From the NCBI RefSeq assembly GCF_003710825.1, contig NZ_RHHQ01000017.1:277687-341686 (forward strand): a DNA stretch of 64,000 bases. Direction: 5' to 3'. Within the stretch, counting starts at the first letter, position 1. Each line of letters starts with the position of its first letter. Below are positions 7,266 through 16,224 of the stretch, one piece after another. The DNA comes from Brevibacillus fluminis (GTDB taxonomy: Bacteria; Bacillota; Bacilli; Brevibacillales; Brevibacillaceae). The notes below the pieces were generated by a model. That model did no database searches. It saw only the letters and a program-made list of their open reading frames with translations, and was not told where the DNA came from. Both the position numbers and the translations under genes were made by a program.

Positions 7266-7694
7266 ATGAAAAATCAAGAACAAGAAGTAAGAGCGATGCA
7301 CGACTTGTTTGCAGTATTATGCGATGCGTGGAATCAAGGGGATGGAGATGGTTTTGGCGCATGCTTTACAGATGACGCGGATTATGTCACATTCATGGGG
7401 CAGCATTTGAAGGGGCGATCGCAAATCGCAGAGGTGCACCAGTGGCTGTTTAATGGGCCGCTCAAGGGATCGATTCTGGAATCTAGCGCGATGTCCGATT
7501 TCCGTCCCCGTTTTGTCACACCGGAAGTCGCGATTGTTCATGCGCTGGGTGAAGCGAAGCTACCGAATACGGAGTCGGACTCAGGCGACCGCGGTTCAAT
7601 CAATACCAATGTGGTTGTCAAACGAGACGGCGTATGGAAAATTACTGCTTTCCATAATTGCCGCATCCAACAACCCCCAGGCGGAAGAGGGTAA
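7266..7694 (+). CDS. SgcJ/EcaC-type SnoaL-like protein
   Basis: 142 residues with AAAGGAGCGG upstream. It shows the SnoaL/DUF4440 cone fold pattern: an N-terminal helix (LFAVLCDAWNQGDGDGF), CFTDDADYVTFMGQHLKGR, and a C-terminal NTNVVVKRDGVWKITAFHNCR strand pair. Family members include isomerases, dehydratases and proteins of unknown role that hold small hydrophobic ligands; SgcJ/EcaC is a subgroup label rather than a proven activity here. Being divergent from a MarR regulator with an MhqR-like operator, it may help to cope with a toxic small molecule such as a quinone; this is inference. Confidence 0.75.
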   Translation: MKNQEQEVRAMHDLFAVLCDAWNQGDGDGFGACFTDDADYVTFMGQHLKGRSQIAEVHQWLFNGPLKGSILESSAMSDFRPRFVTPEVAIVHALGEAKLPNTESDSGDRGSINTNVVVKRDGVWKITAFHNCRIQQPPGGRG

Positions 7695-7818
7695 CACAGG
7701 AACAAAAGCCCGACGCGCCTTAGCACACGATCCCAACAAAAAAACGCACACCTGCGAGCAACCAATGTGCGATCAGGCTGTGCGTTTTCTTTTGCCAAAG
7801 AAGATTGCCGTTTCCTCG

Positions 7819-9228
7819 TTACTTAATTTTCAAACTCCGCTTTTTGCGCACCAGTGTAGAAATATTCACACCCAGCTTGTCGGCACATTCCTGCATCGTC
7901 GAAGTTTTTGCCAGCATGCCGCTGATATAGTCCTGCTCGAACCGATGAACCGCATCTTTTAACGAGAGCTCATCATGTGGTTGAGCCAAGACATAAGTGG
8001 TCGGGGCCGGTTTTTCTGTTCGCATCGATGCAGGCAAATCCTCAACTAAAATTTTGCCGTTGTCACACGTATGATAAGCGCGCTCGATGACGTTTTTCAG
8101 CTCGCGAATGTTTCCTGGCCACGAATAGGTGACCAAGCATTCCAGCGCTTCGCCATCCACACGGTTTTCCACCTGGTATTTTTGTTCCAGCTTTTTGAGA
8201 AAGGTAAAAATTAGCGCCGGAATGTCTTCATGCCGCTCCCGCAAGGCTGGTATTGTAATCGACAAGACGTTGAGCCTGTAGTACAGGTCTTGGCGGAACC
8301 TCTTTTGTGCGACCATTTCCTCTAAATCGCAATTGGTCGCAGCGATAATCCGCATATCGACGCGCCGCGATTCCTTCCCCCCCAATCGGCGGATTTTGCC
8401 GTCCTGCAAAACGTTCAGCAGCTTGACCTGCAGTGGATAGGGTAAATCCCCGATTTCATCCAAAAAAATCGTCCCTTCATGCGCAAGCTCGATGAGACCT
8501 TCCTTCGACTGGTTCGCGCCGGTGAATGCTCCTTTTTCATAGCCGAACAGCTCAGATTCCAGTAAGTGATCGGGAATCGCACCACAGTTGATTTTGACAA
8601 AATCACCGCTGCGCCCGCTATGCTGATGAACGTAATGGGCCAGCACATCTTTGCCGACACCTGACTCGCCAAGAAGCAGGAGCGGCGAATCGTTTTTCGC
8701 GAATCGTTCCGCCAAGCCGACGATGCGGTGCATAGCGCTGCTCCGATAGACGAGCTGTGCATCCGACTCGCCGCTATTTTGGATTTGCTCAAGCGCCTTC
8801 TGGAACTGGGAATTGATTTCTTTTGTGTCCTCCAGCTCTTTTTGCAGCTGGTTGAGTTCGGTGATGTCGCGTACATTTCCGACAACGAATAAGATTTCTT
8901 GGTTTTGATCGAGAACGGGGGTGGCCGTGTTGATCGTCTTGCGCCCGCTGCCGTAGTCGATTGCGACACTGTACGTTTTTTTTGATTGGATCGCCTTAAC
9001 GGCAGAGGAATCGGCGACCAGCTTTTTCTCCAGCTGTTCGATGAAGCTGTACGTGTCGAGCACGGCAGCCTCGATGCCGGTGAGGTGCAGATACGCTTCA
9101 TTGTAGAGGAGAATGTGTCCGTTGCGGTCGCAGATCGCGAGGCCGTCGTGGGATGTATTGAAAATGGTGGTGATCAGACGCACCAGCTCGTTGTGATCAT
9201 TGGTCTGAAAGTATTTGGTCTTAAACAA
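7819..9228 (-). CDS. Sigma-54-dependent activator (PAS-AAA+-Fis), BkdR-like
   Basis: 469 residues. A PAS domain occupies residues ~15-125, with the next ~30 residues forming a helical linker. The AAA+ domain carries Walker A GESGVGKD (187-194), the sigma-54 contact loop GAFTGA (233-238) and Walker B IFLDEIGD (255-262). The C-terminus is a Fis-type helix-turn-helix (QECADKLGVNISTLVRKK). It activates RNA polymerase containing sigma-54 by ATP hydrolysis, in response to a ligand sensed by PAS. It is divergent from a 2-oxoacid dehydrogenase operon that has a sigma-54 promoter, the arrangement expected of a BkdR-like regulator. Start ATG is preceded by AAGGAGGGGCGG. Confidence 0.9.
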   Translation of the reverse strand: MFKTKYFQTNDHNELVRLITTIFNTSHDGLAICDRNGHILLYNEAYLHLTGIEAAVLDTYSFIEQLEKKLVADSSAVKAIQSKKTYSVAIDYGSGRKTINTATPVLDQNQEILFVVGNVRDITELNQLQKELEDTKEINSQFQKALEQIQNSGESDAQLVYRSSAMHRIVGLAERFAKNDSPLLLLGESGVGKDVLAHYVHQHSGRSGDFVKINCGAIPDHLLESELFGYEKGAFTGANQSKEGLIELAHEGTIFLDEIGDLPYPLQVKLLNVLQDGKIRRLGGKESRRVDMRIIAATNCDLEEMVAQKRFRQDLYYRLNVLSITIPALRERHEDIPALIFTFLKKLEQKYQVENRVDGEALECLVTYSWPGNIRELKNVIERAYHTCDNGKILVEDLPASMRTEKPAPTTYVLAQPHDELSLKDAVHRFEQDYISGMLAKTSTMQECADKLGVNISTLVRKKRSLKIK

Positions 9229-9301
9229 AACCGCCCCTCCTTTTCGCCGATAACTGGCTGCTGTAATAAGATAGTAGGAAAACTCGGCGACGAAGTTTTA
9301 T

Positions 9302-9334
9302 CGGAGCCGTAGTTGCCCTTATACTGGATCGAAA
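9302..9334 (+). repeat. 33-bp direct repeat, copy 1 (putative activator site)
   Basis: Begins CGGAGCCGTAGTTGCCCTTA and ends GGATCGAAA. It is identical over 33 bases to copy 2, which starts 43 bp downstream, close to four helical turns, so both copies face the same side of the DNA. The pair is likely the enhancer for the divergent sigma-54 activator. Confidence 0.8.
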
Positions 9335-9344
9335 ACTGCTTTTG

Positions 9345-9377
9345 CGGAGCCGTAGTTGCCCTTATACTGGATCGAAA
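9345..9377 (+). repeat. 33-bp direct repeat, copy 2 (putative activator site)
   Basis: Second exact copy, ending 159 bp before the -24 box. It overlaps an inverted repeat TCGAAATC (9372-9379) / GATTTCGA (9386-9393). The 11-mer TAGGAAAACTC flanks the whole array at 9275-9285 and 9401-9411. Confidence 0.8.
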
Positions 9378-9535
9378 TCGTTTCAGATTTCGAACTGTGT
9401 TAGGAAAACTCATCGGTAACATACCCTTCACCGAATAGTCAGAATTAATCATCGATGCGCAAAATTGCATATGCAATTCGAGTGGTTGTTTCATCGTTCT
9501 CCTGACGTTTTCTGCACGCTGTCACGAAAAAACGT

Positions 9536-9552
9536 TTGGCACGCTACTTGCT
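9536..9552 (+). promoter_or_regulatory. Sigma-54 (-24/-12) promoter of the dehydrogenase operon
   Basis: TTGGCACG-CTAC-TTGCT matches the TTGGCACG-N4-TTGCW consensus at every defined position, with GG and GC elements 12 bp apart. Transcription should begin near 9562, giving a 5' leader of ~57 nt before the E1 alpha start. Confidence 0.92.
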
Positions 9553-9618
9553 CTTTATTGTAAACGATTGCAAGAACATTTGAAATGGGTATGATTCAGA
9601 TGAAAGCGGGGGATCCGA

Positions 9619-10686
9619 ATGACAGCACTGTATCAAGTGTTGACGCCGGCAGGAGAGCTTTTGGAAAACATCGAAGGGGGTCTGGATGAAAAAACGATTG
9701 TAAGCATGTACGAACAAATGGTGCTGGTACGTGCCTTTGACCGTAAATCGATTCTTTTGCAACGTCAAGGAAGAATGGGGACGTACGCGCCTTTCGAAGG
9801 GCAAGAGGCGTCACAGGTCGGAAGCGCGATCGCGCTCACACCAGGCGATTGGCTTTTCCCTACCTACCGCGATCATGCGGCGGCAATTGTTCATGGACAA
9901 TCGCTTTCACGCGTCTTTTTGTATTGGATGGGCCACATGGAGGGCAGTATCAGCCCGGAGGGGAAACACATCATGCCGCCTTGCGTGCCAATCGCGACGC
10001 AGATGGTTCACGCAGTAGGTACTGCTTGGGCAAGCAAGCTGAAGCAGGAGCAGCATGTGAGTCTCGCATTCTTTGGCGACGGGGCCAGCTCGGAGGGAGA
10101 CTTCCATGAAGCGCTAAATTTCGCCGGCGTATTCAAAACCCCGACGATTTTTCTTTGCCAAAACAATGGCTTCGCGATCAGCGTGCCGTTTTCCCAGCAG
10201 TCTTCCTCGGAAACGATCGCGCAGCGTGCAGCCGCCTATGACATCCCGGGCGTACGAATCGATGGCAATGACGTTTTCGCTGTGTGGCTGACCGTGAAAG
10301 CGGCGATGGAGCGTGGATTGCGCGGCGAGGGCCCTACCTTGATCGAGGCTGTCACCCATCGCTACGGCGCTCACACAACAGCGGACGATCCGAAAAAATA
10401 CCGCGACCAAGATACTTTGGCCGATGAGTGGAGAACGCAGCGAGATCCAATCTCTCGCTTGAAACGATATATGGAACAAAACGGTTTGTGGGACGACGTG
10501 AAGGAAGCTGCGCTGCAAAAGCAGGTGACGGAGCGGATCGACGCCGCATTGGTCGAAGCGGAAAGCTATCCGAAATCAACGCCGGCCGATATGTTCAAGC
10601 ATGTCTATGCTGAGCCAACCTGGATGGTGAAAGAGCAGGAGCAAGACCTGCAGGAACCTGAACAAAAGAAAGAGGTGCCGGCATGA
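9619..10686 (+). CDS. 2-oxoacid dehydrogenase E1 component, alpha subunit
   Basis: 355 residues. The thiamine-diphosphate site is clear: GDGASSEGDFHEALNFA with the downstream QNNGFAIS, and the phosphorylation-loop-like RYGAHTTADDPKKYR. With the beta subunit it decarboxylates a 2-oxoacid and transfers the acyl group to E2 lipoamide. Wording is close to Bacillus PdhA, but the sigma-54/BkdR-like control and the absence of ptb-bcd-buk neighbours leave the substrate open: pyruvate, branched-chain oxoacids or acetoin. GCGGGGGA precedes the ATG. The 3' end is Glu/Lys-rich and overlaps the next gene by ATGA. Confidence 0.9.
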   Translation: MTALYQVLTPAGELLENIEGGLDEKTIVSMYEQMVLVRAFDRKSILLQRQGRMGTYAPFEGQEASQVGSAIALTPGDWLFPTYRDHAAAIVHGQSLSRVFLYWMGHMEGSISPEGKHIMPPCVPIATQMVHAVGTAWASKLKQEQHVSLAFFGDGASSEGDFHEALNFAGVFKTPTIFLCQNNGFAISVPFSQQSSSETIAQRAAAYDIPGVRIDGNDVFAVWLTVKAAMERGLRGEGPTLIEAVTHRYGAHTTADDPKKYRDQDTLADEWRTQRDPISRLKRYMEQNGLWDDVKEAALQKQVTERIDAALVEAESYPKSTPADMFKHVYAEPTWMVKEQEQDLQEPEQKKEVPA

Positions 10687-11666
10687 GCAGAAAGCTGACC
10701 ATCATCCAGGCGATTACGGAAGCGATGGAACAAAAGCTTGCCGACGACTCGCGTGTCATGCTGCTTGGCGAGGACATCGGCGTCAATGGCGGGGTTTTTC
10801 GAGCGTCAGAAGGGCTATTGGAAAAATTCGGTCCATCCCGCGTCGTCGACACGCCATTAGCGGAGGCAGGCATCATCGGCTCTGCGATCGGTTTGGCGCT
10901 AAACGGCATGCTGCCGATTGTGGAAATTCAGTTTCTCGCGTTCATTTATCCCGGTTTCGAACAAATTGTCTCCCATGCTGCACGGATGCGCTACCGCACT
11001 CGGGGGCAGTATCATGTGCCGATGGTCATTCGTGCGCCTTATGGAGCAGGCATCCGCGGGCCTGAGCTGCACTCCGAGAGCGTGGAAGCGATGTTTGCAC
11101 AGGTGCCGGGATTAAAGGTTGTGGTGCCTGCTACTCCGTATGATGCAAAAGGGCTGCTCATTTCCGCGATCGAAGATCCAGACCCCGTGCTATTTTTGGA
11201 ACCAACCAAGATGTACCGCGCGTTCAAGGAAGAGGTGCCAGAAGAGCGCTATCGTGTTCCGCTCGGAGTTGCGCAGGTGGTGAAGGAAGGCAGTGACCTT
11301 TCCATTTTTGCGTGGGGAGCGATGCTGCGGGTAGCCGAGGACGCGGCGAAGCAAATCGAACGGGAACGTGGCTGGACGTGCGAAGTGGTCGACCTGCGGA
11401 CGCTCTATCCGCTGGACCGCGACACGATCGTCCAGTCGGTGAAAAAAACGGGTCGTGCGCTCGTTGTTCACGAAGCACATAAAACGGCTGGTTTGGGAGC
11501 AGAAATCGTCTCGATCATCAACGAGGAAGCGCTGATCTACTTGCGCGCCCCTGTCAAACGAATCGCTGGGTTCGATGTACCCGTGCCGCAGTTTTCCATC
11601 GAGGACGACTATTTACCAACAAGCGGGCGGGTCAAGCAAGGGATCGTAGAGACGATGATGTTCTAG
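10683..11666 (+). CDS. 2-oxoacid dehydrogenase E1 component, beta subunit
   Basis: 327 residues, the usual length for E1 beta. Diagnostic segments are LGEDIGVNGGVFRA, the VDTPLAEAGIIGSAIG helix of the thiamine-diphosphate interface, and IRAPYGAGIRGPELHSES with the active-site His. The C-terminal transketolase-like domain contains LRTLYPLDRDTI and HEAHKTAGLGAEI. Translation is coupled to E1 alpha (ATGA overlap), which keeps the heterotetramer in balance. The active-site context resembles PdhB more than BkdAB, but that distinction is not secure by eye. Confidence 0.92.
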   Translation: MSRKLTIIQAITEAMEQKLADDSRVMLLGEDIGVNGGVFRASEGLLEKFGPSRVVDTPLAEAGIIGSAIGLALNGMLPIVEIQFLAFIYPGFEQIVSHAARMRYRTRGQYHVPMVIRAPYGAGIRGPELHSESVEAMFAQVPGLKVVVPATPYDAKGLLISAIEDPDPVLFLEPTKMYRAFKEEVPEERYRVPLGVAQVVKEGSDLSIFAWGAMLRVAEDAAKQIERERGWTCEVVDLRTLYPLDRDTIVQSVKKTGRALVVHEAHKTAGLGAEIVSIINEEALIYLRAPVKRIAGFDVPVPQFSIEDDYLPTSGRVKQGIVETMMF

Positions 11667-11685
11667 GACAGGAGGAACGGGCGGA

Positions 11686-13059
11686 ATGGTTGAGTTTAAA
11701 TTTACTGATGTGGGAGAAGGCATGCATGAGGGCGAGATTTTGCGCGTGCTGGTCAAAACAGGCGAGCCAGTGACGCAGGACCAGCCGATTTTCGAAGTGC
11801 AGACCGATAAAGTGACGGCCGAACTGACGGCTCCCGTTTCCGGTGTCGTGCGCGAGATTTTTTTCGCGGAAGGGGCGACAATCGAGGTCGGAAACACGCT
11901 ATTGTTAATCGATACAGGAGAATCGTCAGCGGAGGCAAAGCAGCAAACAAAAGAGCAGGATTCGAATATAACGGAGATCGGTACAAAAGCATTAGAAACA
12001 GGGAAGCAGCAGGGAACGGCACCTTTCATGTCTACCGTTCCTGGCTTTCGCAGGGCGCTTGCGACACCATATGTACGGCAGCTGGCTCGCGAGCTTGCGG
12101 TTGACATCGAACAAGTGCGCGGGACCGGAGCAAGCGGTCGGGTGACAGAAGAGGATGTTCGGTTGTATGCCGAAGGAAAATCGGTAGCAACGGTTGCAGG
12201 CAAAAACGAAACAATTGGAGTGGCTGAAAGCAATGCAAGCGGAATCGTCGCAGATGAAGAGGCTCGTGCAGCTCAAGCTGATCGGAATCAACCTGTTGTG
12301 GAGCAACCGACAGCGCAGCAGCATCGCGAATTACTGCCGAATCGAGAAGCGATTCTCCGTCAAGAGCGACTTCCATTGCGCGGCATGCGGAAAAAAATTG
12401 CGGAACATATGGTCAAATCCGTTACCATCATTCCGCACGTCACCTCAGTTGACGAGCTTGAGCTTGATCGCTTGATCGCGTTTCGCGAAAGCTTGAAGCC
12501 TCACGCAGCCAAGCGCAACATCAAGCTCACTTATCTGCCGTTTTTTATCAAAGCGTTGGTAATCGCATTAAAGGAATTCCCAACATTCAACGCTTCGATC
12601 GATGATGAGACGAACGAAATCATTTTGAAGCAATATTACAACATCGGGATCGCTGTCGATACAACTGAGGGCTTGGTCGTTCCGGTGATCAAAGATGCAG
12701 ACCGCAAAACGATTTTTCAGCTGGCTGAGGAAATTGTCCAGTTGGCTGCGCTGGCACGGGATGGAAAGCTCAAGCGCGAGCACATGACAGACGGAACCTT
12801 CACGATCAGCAACGTTGGCCCGATTGGCGGGCTTCAAGCGACGCCGATCATCAATCACCCCGAGGTCGCGATTCTTGCTTTGCACAAGCTGGAGAAAAGA
12901 TGGGTCGTACGGGATGATGCCGGCGTGATCCGGCAGATGATGAACACGTCCCTGTCGTTTGATCATCGGCTCATTGACGGCGTGACGGCAGTGCGGTTCA
13001 CCAACCGGATCAAGGAACTGCTGGAAGAGCCGAATCTATTGATGGCGGTGATGGTATAG
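11686..13059 (+). CDS. 2-oxoacid dehydrogenase E2, dihydrolipoamide acyltransferase
   Basis: 457 residues. An N-terminal lipoyl domain carries Lys42 in QTDKVTAEL. A peripheral-subunit-binding domain at ~121-160 (TPYVRQLARELAVDIEQV, then GTGASGRVTEEDV) follows a hydrophilic linker; a second Ala/Gln-rich linker leads to the catalytic domain, where SFDHRLIDG puts the catalytic His at 427. It forms the core that passes the acyl group to CoA. There is a single lipoyl domain, as in many Bacillus BkdB/PdhC proteins. AGGAGG stands ~10 nt before the ATG. It is the third gene of the operon. Confidence 0.93.
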   Translation: MVEFKFTDVGEGMHEGEILRVLVKTGEPVTQDQPIFEVQTDKVTAELTAPVSGVVREIFFAEGATIEVGNTLLLIDTGESSAEAKQQTKEQDSNITEIGTKALETGKQQGTAPFMSTVPGFRRALATPYVRQLARELAVDIEQVRGTGASGRVTEEDVRLYAEGKSVATVAGKNETIGVAESNASGIVADEEARAAQADRNQPVVEQPTAQQHRELLPNREAILRQERLPLRGMRKKIAEHMVKSVTIIPHVTSVDELELDRLIAFRESLKPHAAKRNIKLTYLPFFIKALVIALKEFPTFNASIDDETNEIILKQYYNIGIAVDTTEGLVVPVIKDADRKTIFQLAEEIVQLAALARDGKLKREHMTDGTFTISNVGPIGGLQATPIINHPEVAILALHKLEKRWVVRDDAGVIRQMMNTSLSFDHRLIDGVTAVRFTNRIKELLEEPNLLMAVMV

Positions 13060-14487
13060 ATGGTAGTCGGAGAAGTTGCAGTCGAAACAGATGTGATCGT
13101 CATCGGCGGTGGACCGGGTGGATATGCTGCTGCCATTCGCCTCGGCCAGTTGGGGCATTCTGTCGTTTTGGTTGAAAAAGCAAAGCTTGGCGGCGTCTGC
13201 CTCAACCGCGGGTGCATCCCTTCCAAGGCGCTGATCCATGCAGCGGGTGAATTTCATAAGCTTCAGAGCCTAGCCAAACTCGGCATCCGCTTGCCGGCAG
13301 GGGAAGCACAGTTCGATTTGCAAGGGTGGCAGGATTGGAAGGGCTCGGTGGTCGGTCAGTTGACGAAAGGTGTCTCGCAGCTTTGCCAAGCCAACGGCGT
13401 AACGGTCGTCTATGGCGAGGCAGCTTTTATGGCGGGAAATCGTGTTGGTGTGGAAACGGGCGGTGACTTTGAAGTTTACAAATTTGGGCAGGCGATTATC
13501 GCGACAGGCTCGCGTCCACTGATCCCCGGATTTGTGGAGGTCGACGGCACGCATGTGCTCGACTCCACAGATGTGCTCAAACTCGAAGAAGTACCTGCAA
13601 GCCTTGCCATAATCGGTGGCGGCTACATTGGAATGGAGCTCGGGATGGCACTCGCCAAACTGGGAAGCAAAATTACAATCGTCGAAGCGGCTGAGCGAAT
13701 CTTGCCGCAGGTAGCACCTCATCTGGCCGCAGAAGTGGTAAAACAAGCGAAAAAGCTCGGCATCACGGTGAAAACGGCAACGAAAGTGCAAGCGGTAGAA
13801 GTCGTCGATCAGAAGGTGGAGATGACTGTCTTTTCCGAGGCAGACGGTGAGGAACGAATCCACGCTGACAAAGCGCTCGTTACCATCGGGCGCATTCCAA
13901 ACACCGCAAGCATCGGTTTGGAGCAGGCCCAGGTTGCGACTGACTTGCGTGGGTACATACCGGTGGATGAACACTGCCGGACCAATCAGCCGCACATTTA
14001 TGCAATCGGCGACGTGACACCGGGCCCGGCACTAGCCCATCGTGCGACAAAGCAGGGGATCATCGCGGCAGAAGCGATCAGCGGCTTGCCAAGCGCCGTC
14101 GACTCGCCGCTCGTCCCATACGTGATCTTCACTGAACCGCAAGTGGCAGGAGTCGGTTTGACTCGCGCCGAGGCAGAAGCACAGGGATATCAGGTTAAGG
14201 CAGCTTCCTTCCCATATCGGGCAAACGGCAGAGCTCTTGCGACACTAGAGCCGGATGGCTTTGCTGAAGTGATCGTTGATGCCGACAGCCACTTGTTGCT
14301 CGGGATGCATGTCGTCGGCGCAGATGCTTCGAATTTGATCGGGGAAGGCGCGCTTGCGCTAGAATTGGCTGCGCGCGTCGAGGATGTCGCGTTGACGATG
14401 CATCCACACCCGACACTCAGTGAAATTTGGGTAGAGGCAGCGGCACATGCACTCGGACATGCAATTCATGTCGTCTCTAAAAAATAA
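13060..14487 (+). CDS. lpdA: Dihydrolipoyl dehydrogenase (E3)
   Basis: 475 residues. FAD-binding GGGPGG is at 16-21, and the redox disulfide is Cys47-Cys52 in CLNRGC, with Arg where most E3 enzymes have Val or Glu. NAD-binding GGGYIGMELG, AIGDVTPGPALAHRA and the C-terminal catalytic HPHPTLSE are all present. It reoxidises E2 lipoamide and reduces NAD+. The ATG follows the E2 stop with no gap and only a weak purine-rich stretch before it, so expression probably depends on re-initiation. It is the last gene of the operon, ended by a strong terminator. Confidence 0.94.
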   Translation: MVVGEVAVETDVIVIGGGPGGYAAAIRLGQLGHSVVLVEKAKLGGVCLNRGCIPSKALIHAAGEFHKLQSLAKLGIRLPAGEAQFDLQGWQDWKGSVVGQLTKGVSQLCQANGVTVVYGEAAFMAGNRVGVETGGDFEVYKFGQAIIATGSRPLIPGFVEVDGTHVLDSTDVLKLEEVPASLAIIGGGYIGMELGMALAKLGSKITIVEAAERILPQVAPHLAAEVVKQAKKLGITVKTATKVQAVEVVDQKVEMTVFSEADGEERIHADKALVTIGRIPNTASIGLEQAQVATDLRGYIPVDEHCRTNQPHIYAIGDVTPGPALAHRATKQGIIAAEAISGLPSAVDSPLVPYVIFTEPQVAGVGLTRAEAEAQGYQVKAASFPYRANGRALATLEPDGFAEVIVDADSHLLLGMHVVGADASNLIGEGALALELAARVEDVALTMHPHPTLSEIWVEAAAHALGHAIHVVSKK

Positions 14488-14527
14488 ATGTGATTGGTCA
14501 GAGAAAGCAGTCTGGGTTTTATCAATG

Positions 14528-14584
14528 AAAACGTGGCAGTTCAGAACTTCCAATCAATGTTCTGGACTGCCACGTTTTTTTTTT
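14528..14584 (+). terminator. Terminator of the dehydrogenase operon
   Basis: A 20-bp stem with one G-T pair (14528-14547 with 14559-14578), an 11-nt loop and a run of ten T residues. Confidence 0.95.
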
Positions 14585-14600
14585 CGTTAAAAATCACAAT

Positions 14601-15038
14601 TTATTTCACCAATGCGCCGCGCAGAGAGACGCCGTATTCCAGAAATCCTTTCAAACAGGTCAATACATAAACCCAGCCTTCTTTATTCCCAAGCAATTTG
14701 TCTAGCAAAGCTGGATCATTCTCTTTCCAACCGTCCTCGCTCACATCGACGATCGTCGTCGCATCAGCCGCCTCATCAAATGCAATTGTTACAACGGTTT
14801 GTTCTCCTGCGCCGCCCCACTGGTACACGATCTTTTTATTTTCTTCGATTTCCAAGATGGTAATATCCAGCTGCGCGTTGTATTCTTCATAGCGCAATGT
14901 GATTGTCTTGCCTTGTTCCCATCTGCCTGAGCCGGATGTAAACCAATAATGCGCCATGTTCTCAGGGTTTACGAACGCTTCGAATACATCGGTTGCAGGT
15001 TTCGCTATTTTCATTTTCGTGCGTAAGGAAAGACCCAC
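14601..15038 (-). CDS. SRPBCC/AHSA1-family protein
   Basis: 145 residues starting at GTG with GGGGGTTG 8 nt upstream; the ATG at codon 9 is an alternative. The START-like fold is shown by IAKPATDVFEAFVNPENMAHYW, broken here only by its loop, WEQGKTITL, and the terminal helix WVYVLTCLKGFLEYG. AHSA1-like proteins bind hydrophobic ligands or act as chaperone regulators; no activity is assigned. The gene converges on the lpdA terminator and has its own transcription unit. A second SRPBCC gene is at 19445 and a broken one at 49566. Confidence 0.8.
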   Translation of the reverse strand: MGLSLRTKMKIAKPATDVFEAFVNPENMAHYWFTSGSGRWEQGKTITLRYEEYNAQLDITILEIEENKKIVYQWGGAGEQTVVTIAFDEAADATTIVDVSEDGWKENDPALLDKLLGNKEGWVYVLTCLKGFLEYGVSLRGALVK

Positions 15039-15223
15039 GACTTCAACCCCCGTTCTATTTGGCGAACTCTTCTTTCTACCAGTTAATCACAAAGAGAGAG
15101 CTGCATCAAGAATCGTGGTGTTATGAGTCGCAACGGGCAGAAGTCATTTTCAAAAAAAGATTGGATAGATGGTACAATGAGAGACAATGACGAATGTGAG
15201 CGTTGGGAATGGAGGAGATCACA

Positions 15224-16132
15224 ATGAAGTACAACAAACTGGGAACATCCGAGCTGTTGGTTAGCGAAATTGGCTTCGGATGCATGTCAATCGGGACGGA
15301 TGAGCCAAAAGCGATCTCGCTTTTGCATGAAGCGATGGATCTCGGTATCAATTTTTTTGATACGTCCGACCTGTATGATTATGGGCAAAACGAAGTGCTG
15401 CTGGGCAAAGCGATCAAGGGCAGAAGGGACAAGCTCGTGGTGGCGACAAAAGTTGGCAACAGGAGAATTCCAGGAAAAGAGGGCTGGGTTTGGGACCCGA
15501 CCAAAGCCTACATCAAGGAAGCGGTAAAAGGGAGCCTGCAGCGCTTGCAAACCGATTACATCGATCTGTATCAGCTGCATGGCGGCACATTGGAAGACAA
15601 TATCGACGAGACGATCGAGGCTTTTGAAGAGCTAAAACGCGAAGGTATCATCCGCTACTACGGCATCTCTTCGATTCGCCCCAATGTGATTCGTGAGTAT
15701 GTGAATCGCTCCCATATCGTCAGTTTGATGACGCAGTACAGCATACTAGATCGACGACCGGAGGAAGAAGTGTTGCCGCTTTTGGAGCAGCACGGTATCA
15801 ACGCGATCGTTCGCGGACCAGTAGCAAGTGGGCTGATCAGCGAGCGCTTTCGGGAAAAGGCGCAAGAAGGGTATCTCGATTACAGCCGTGACGAGCTCAT
15901 CGACATGCTGGAAAAGCTGGAGGGACTTGCAGATGACAGCCGTTCCTTATCACAAATCGCGCTCCGCTATGCACTCGCACACCCTGCTGTAGCGTCGGTT
16001 ATTCCCGGATCAAGCAGACCGGAGCAGCTTTTGGCGAACGCAGCAGCAGGAAACGTAAAACTGAAAGAGGAAGAAATCGAGTGGATTCGCACCATCAGCA
16101 AAGTGAGTCGATATGTTCAACACCGCAGCTAA
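15224..16132 (+). CDS. Aldo/keto reductase
   Basis: 302 residues. ATG 15224 is preceded by GGAGGAGA; an in-frame ATG 21 nt upstream lacks a ribosome site. The TIM-barrel signature is clear: NKLGTSELLVSEIGFGCM, the catalytic Asp/Tyr segment FFDTSDLYDYGQNEVLLGKA (Asp and Tyr), the Lys in VVATKVGN, and the His in YQLHGGT. NADPH-binding residues fall in VIPGSSRPEQL. It reduces aldehydes or ketones with NADPH; the substrate is unknown. It is followed by a PadR regulator on the same strand at ~90 bp. Confidence 0.9.
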   Translation: MKYNKLGTSELLVSEIGFGCMSIGTDEPKAISLLHEAMDLGINFFDTSDLYDYGQNEVLLGKAIKGRRDKLVVATKVGNRRIPGKEGWVWDPTKAYIKEAVKGSLQRLQTDYIDLYQLHGGTLEDNIDETIEAFEELKREGIIRYYGISSIRPNVIREYVNRSHIVSLMTQYSILDRRPEEEVLPLLEQHGINAIVRGPVASGLISERFREKAQEGYLDYSRDELIDMLEKLEGLADDSRSLSQIALRYALAHPAVASVIPGSSRPEQLLANAAAGNVKLKEEEIEWIRTISKVSRYVQHRS

Positions 16133-16224
16133 GCGTTAAAACAGCAGTTGCCAAACGGACGTGCTGATACTATAGTAAAATGAACCTATGTTATTTTTGT
16201 TCGTTAAAAAGAGGAGTTGTTGTC

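Noticed and set aside
9302..9377. Two 33-bp repeats as a CRISPR array
   Set aside because: Only two copies with a 10-nt gap, no cas genes, and the position relative to a sigma-54 promoter fits enhancer sites.
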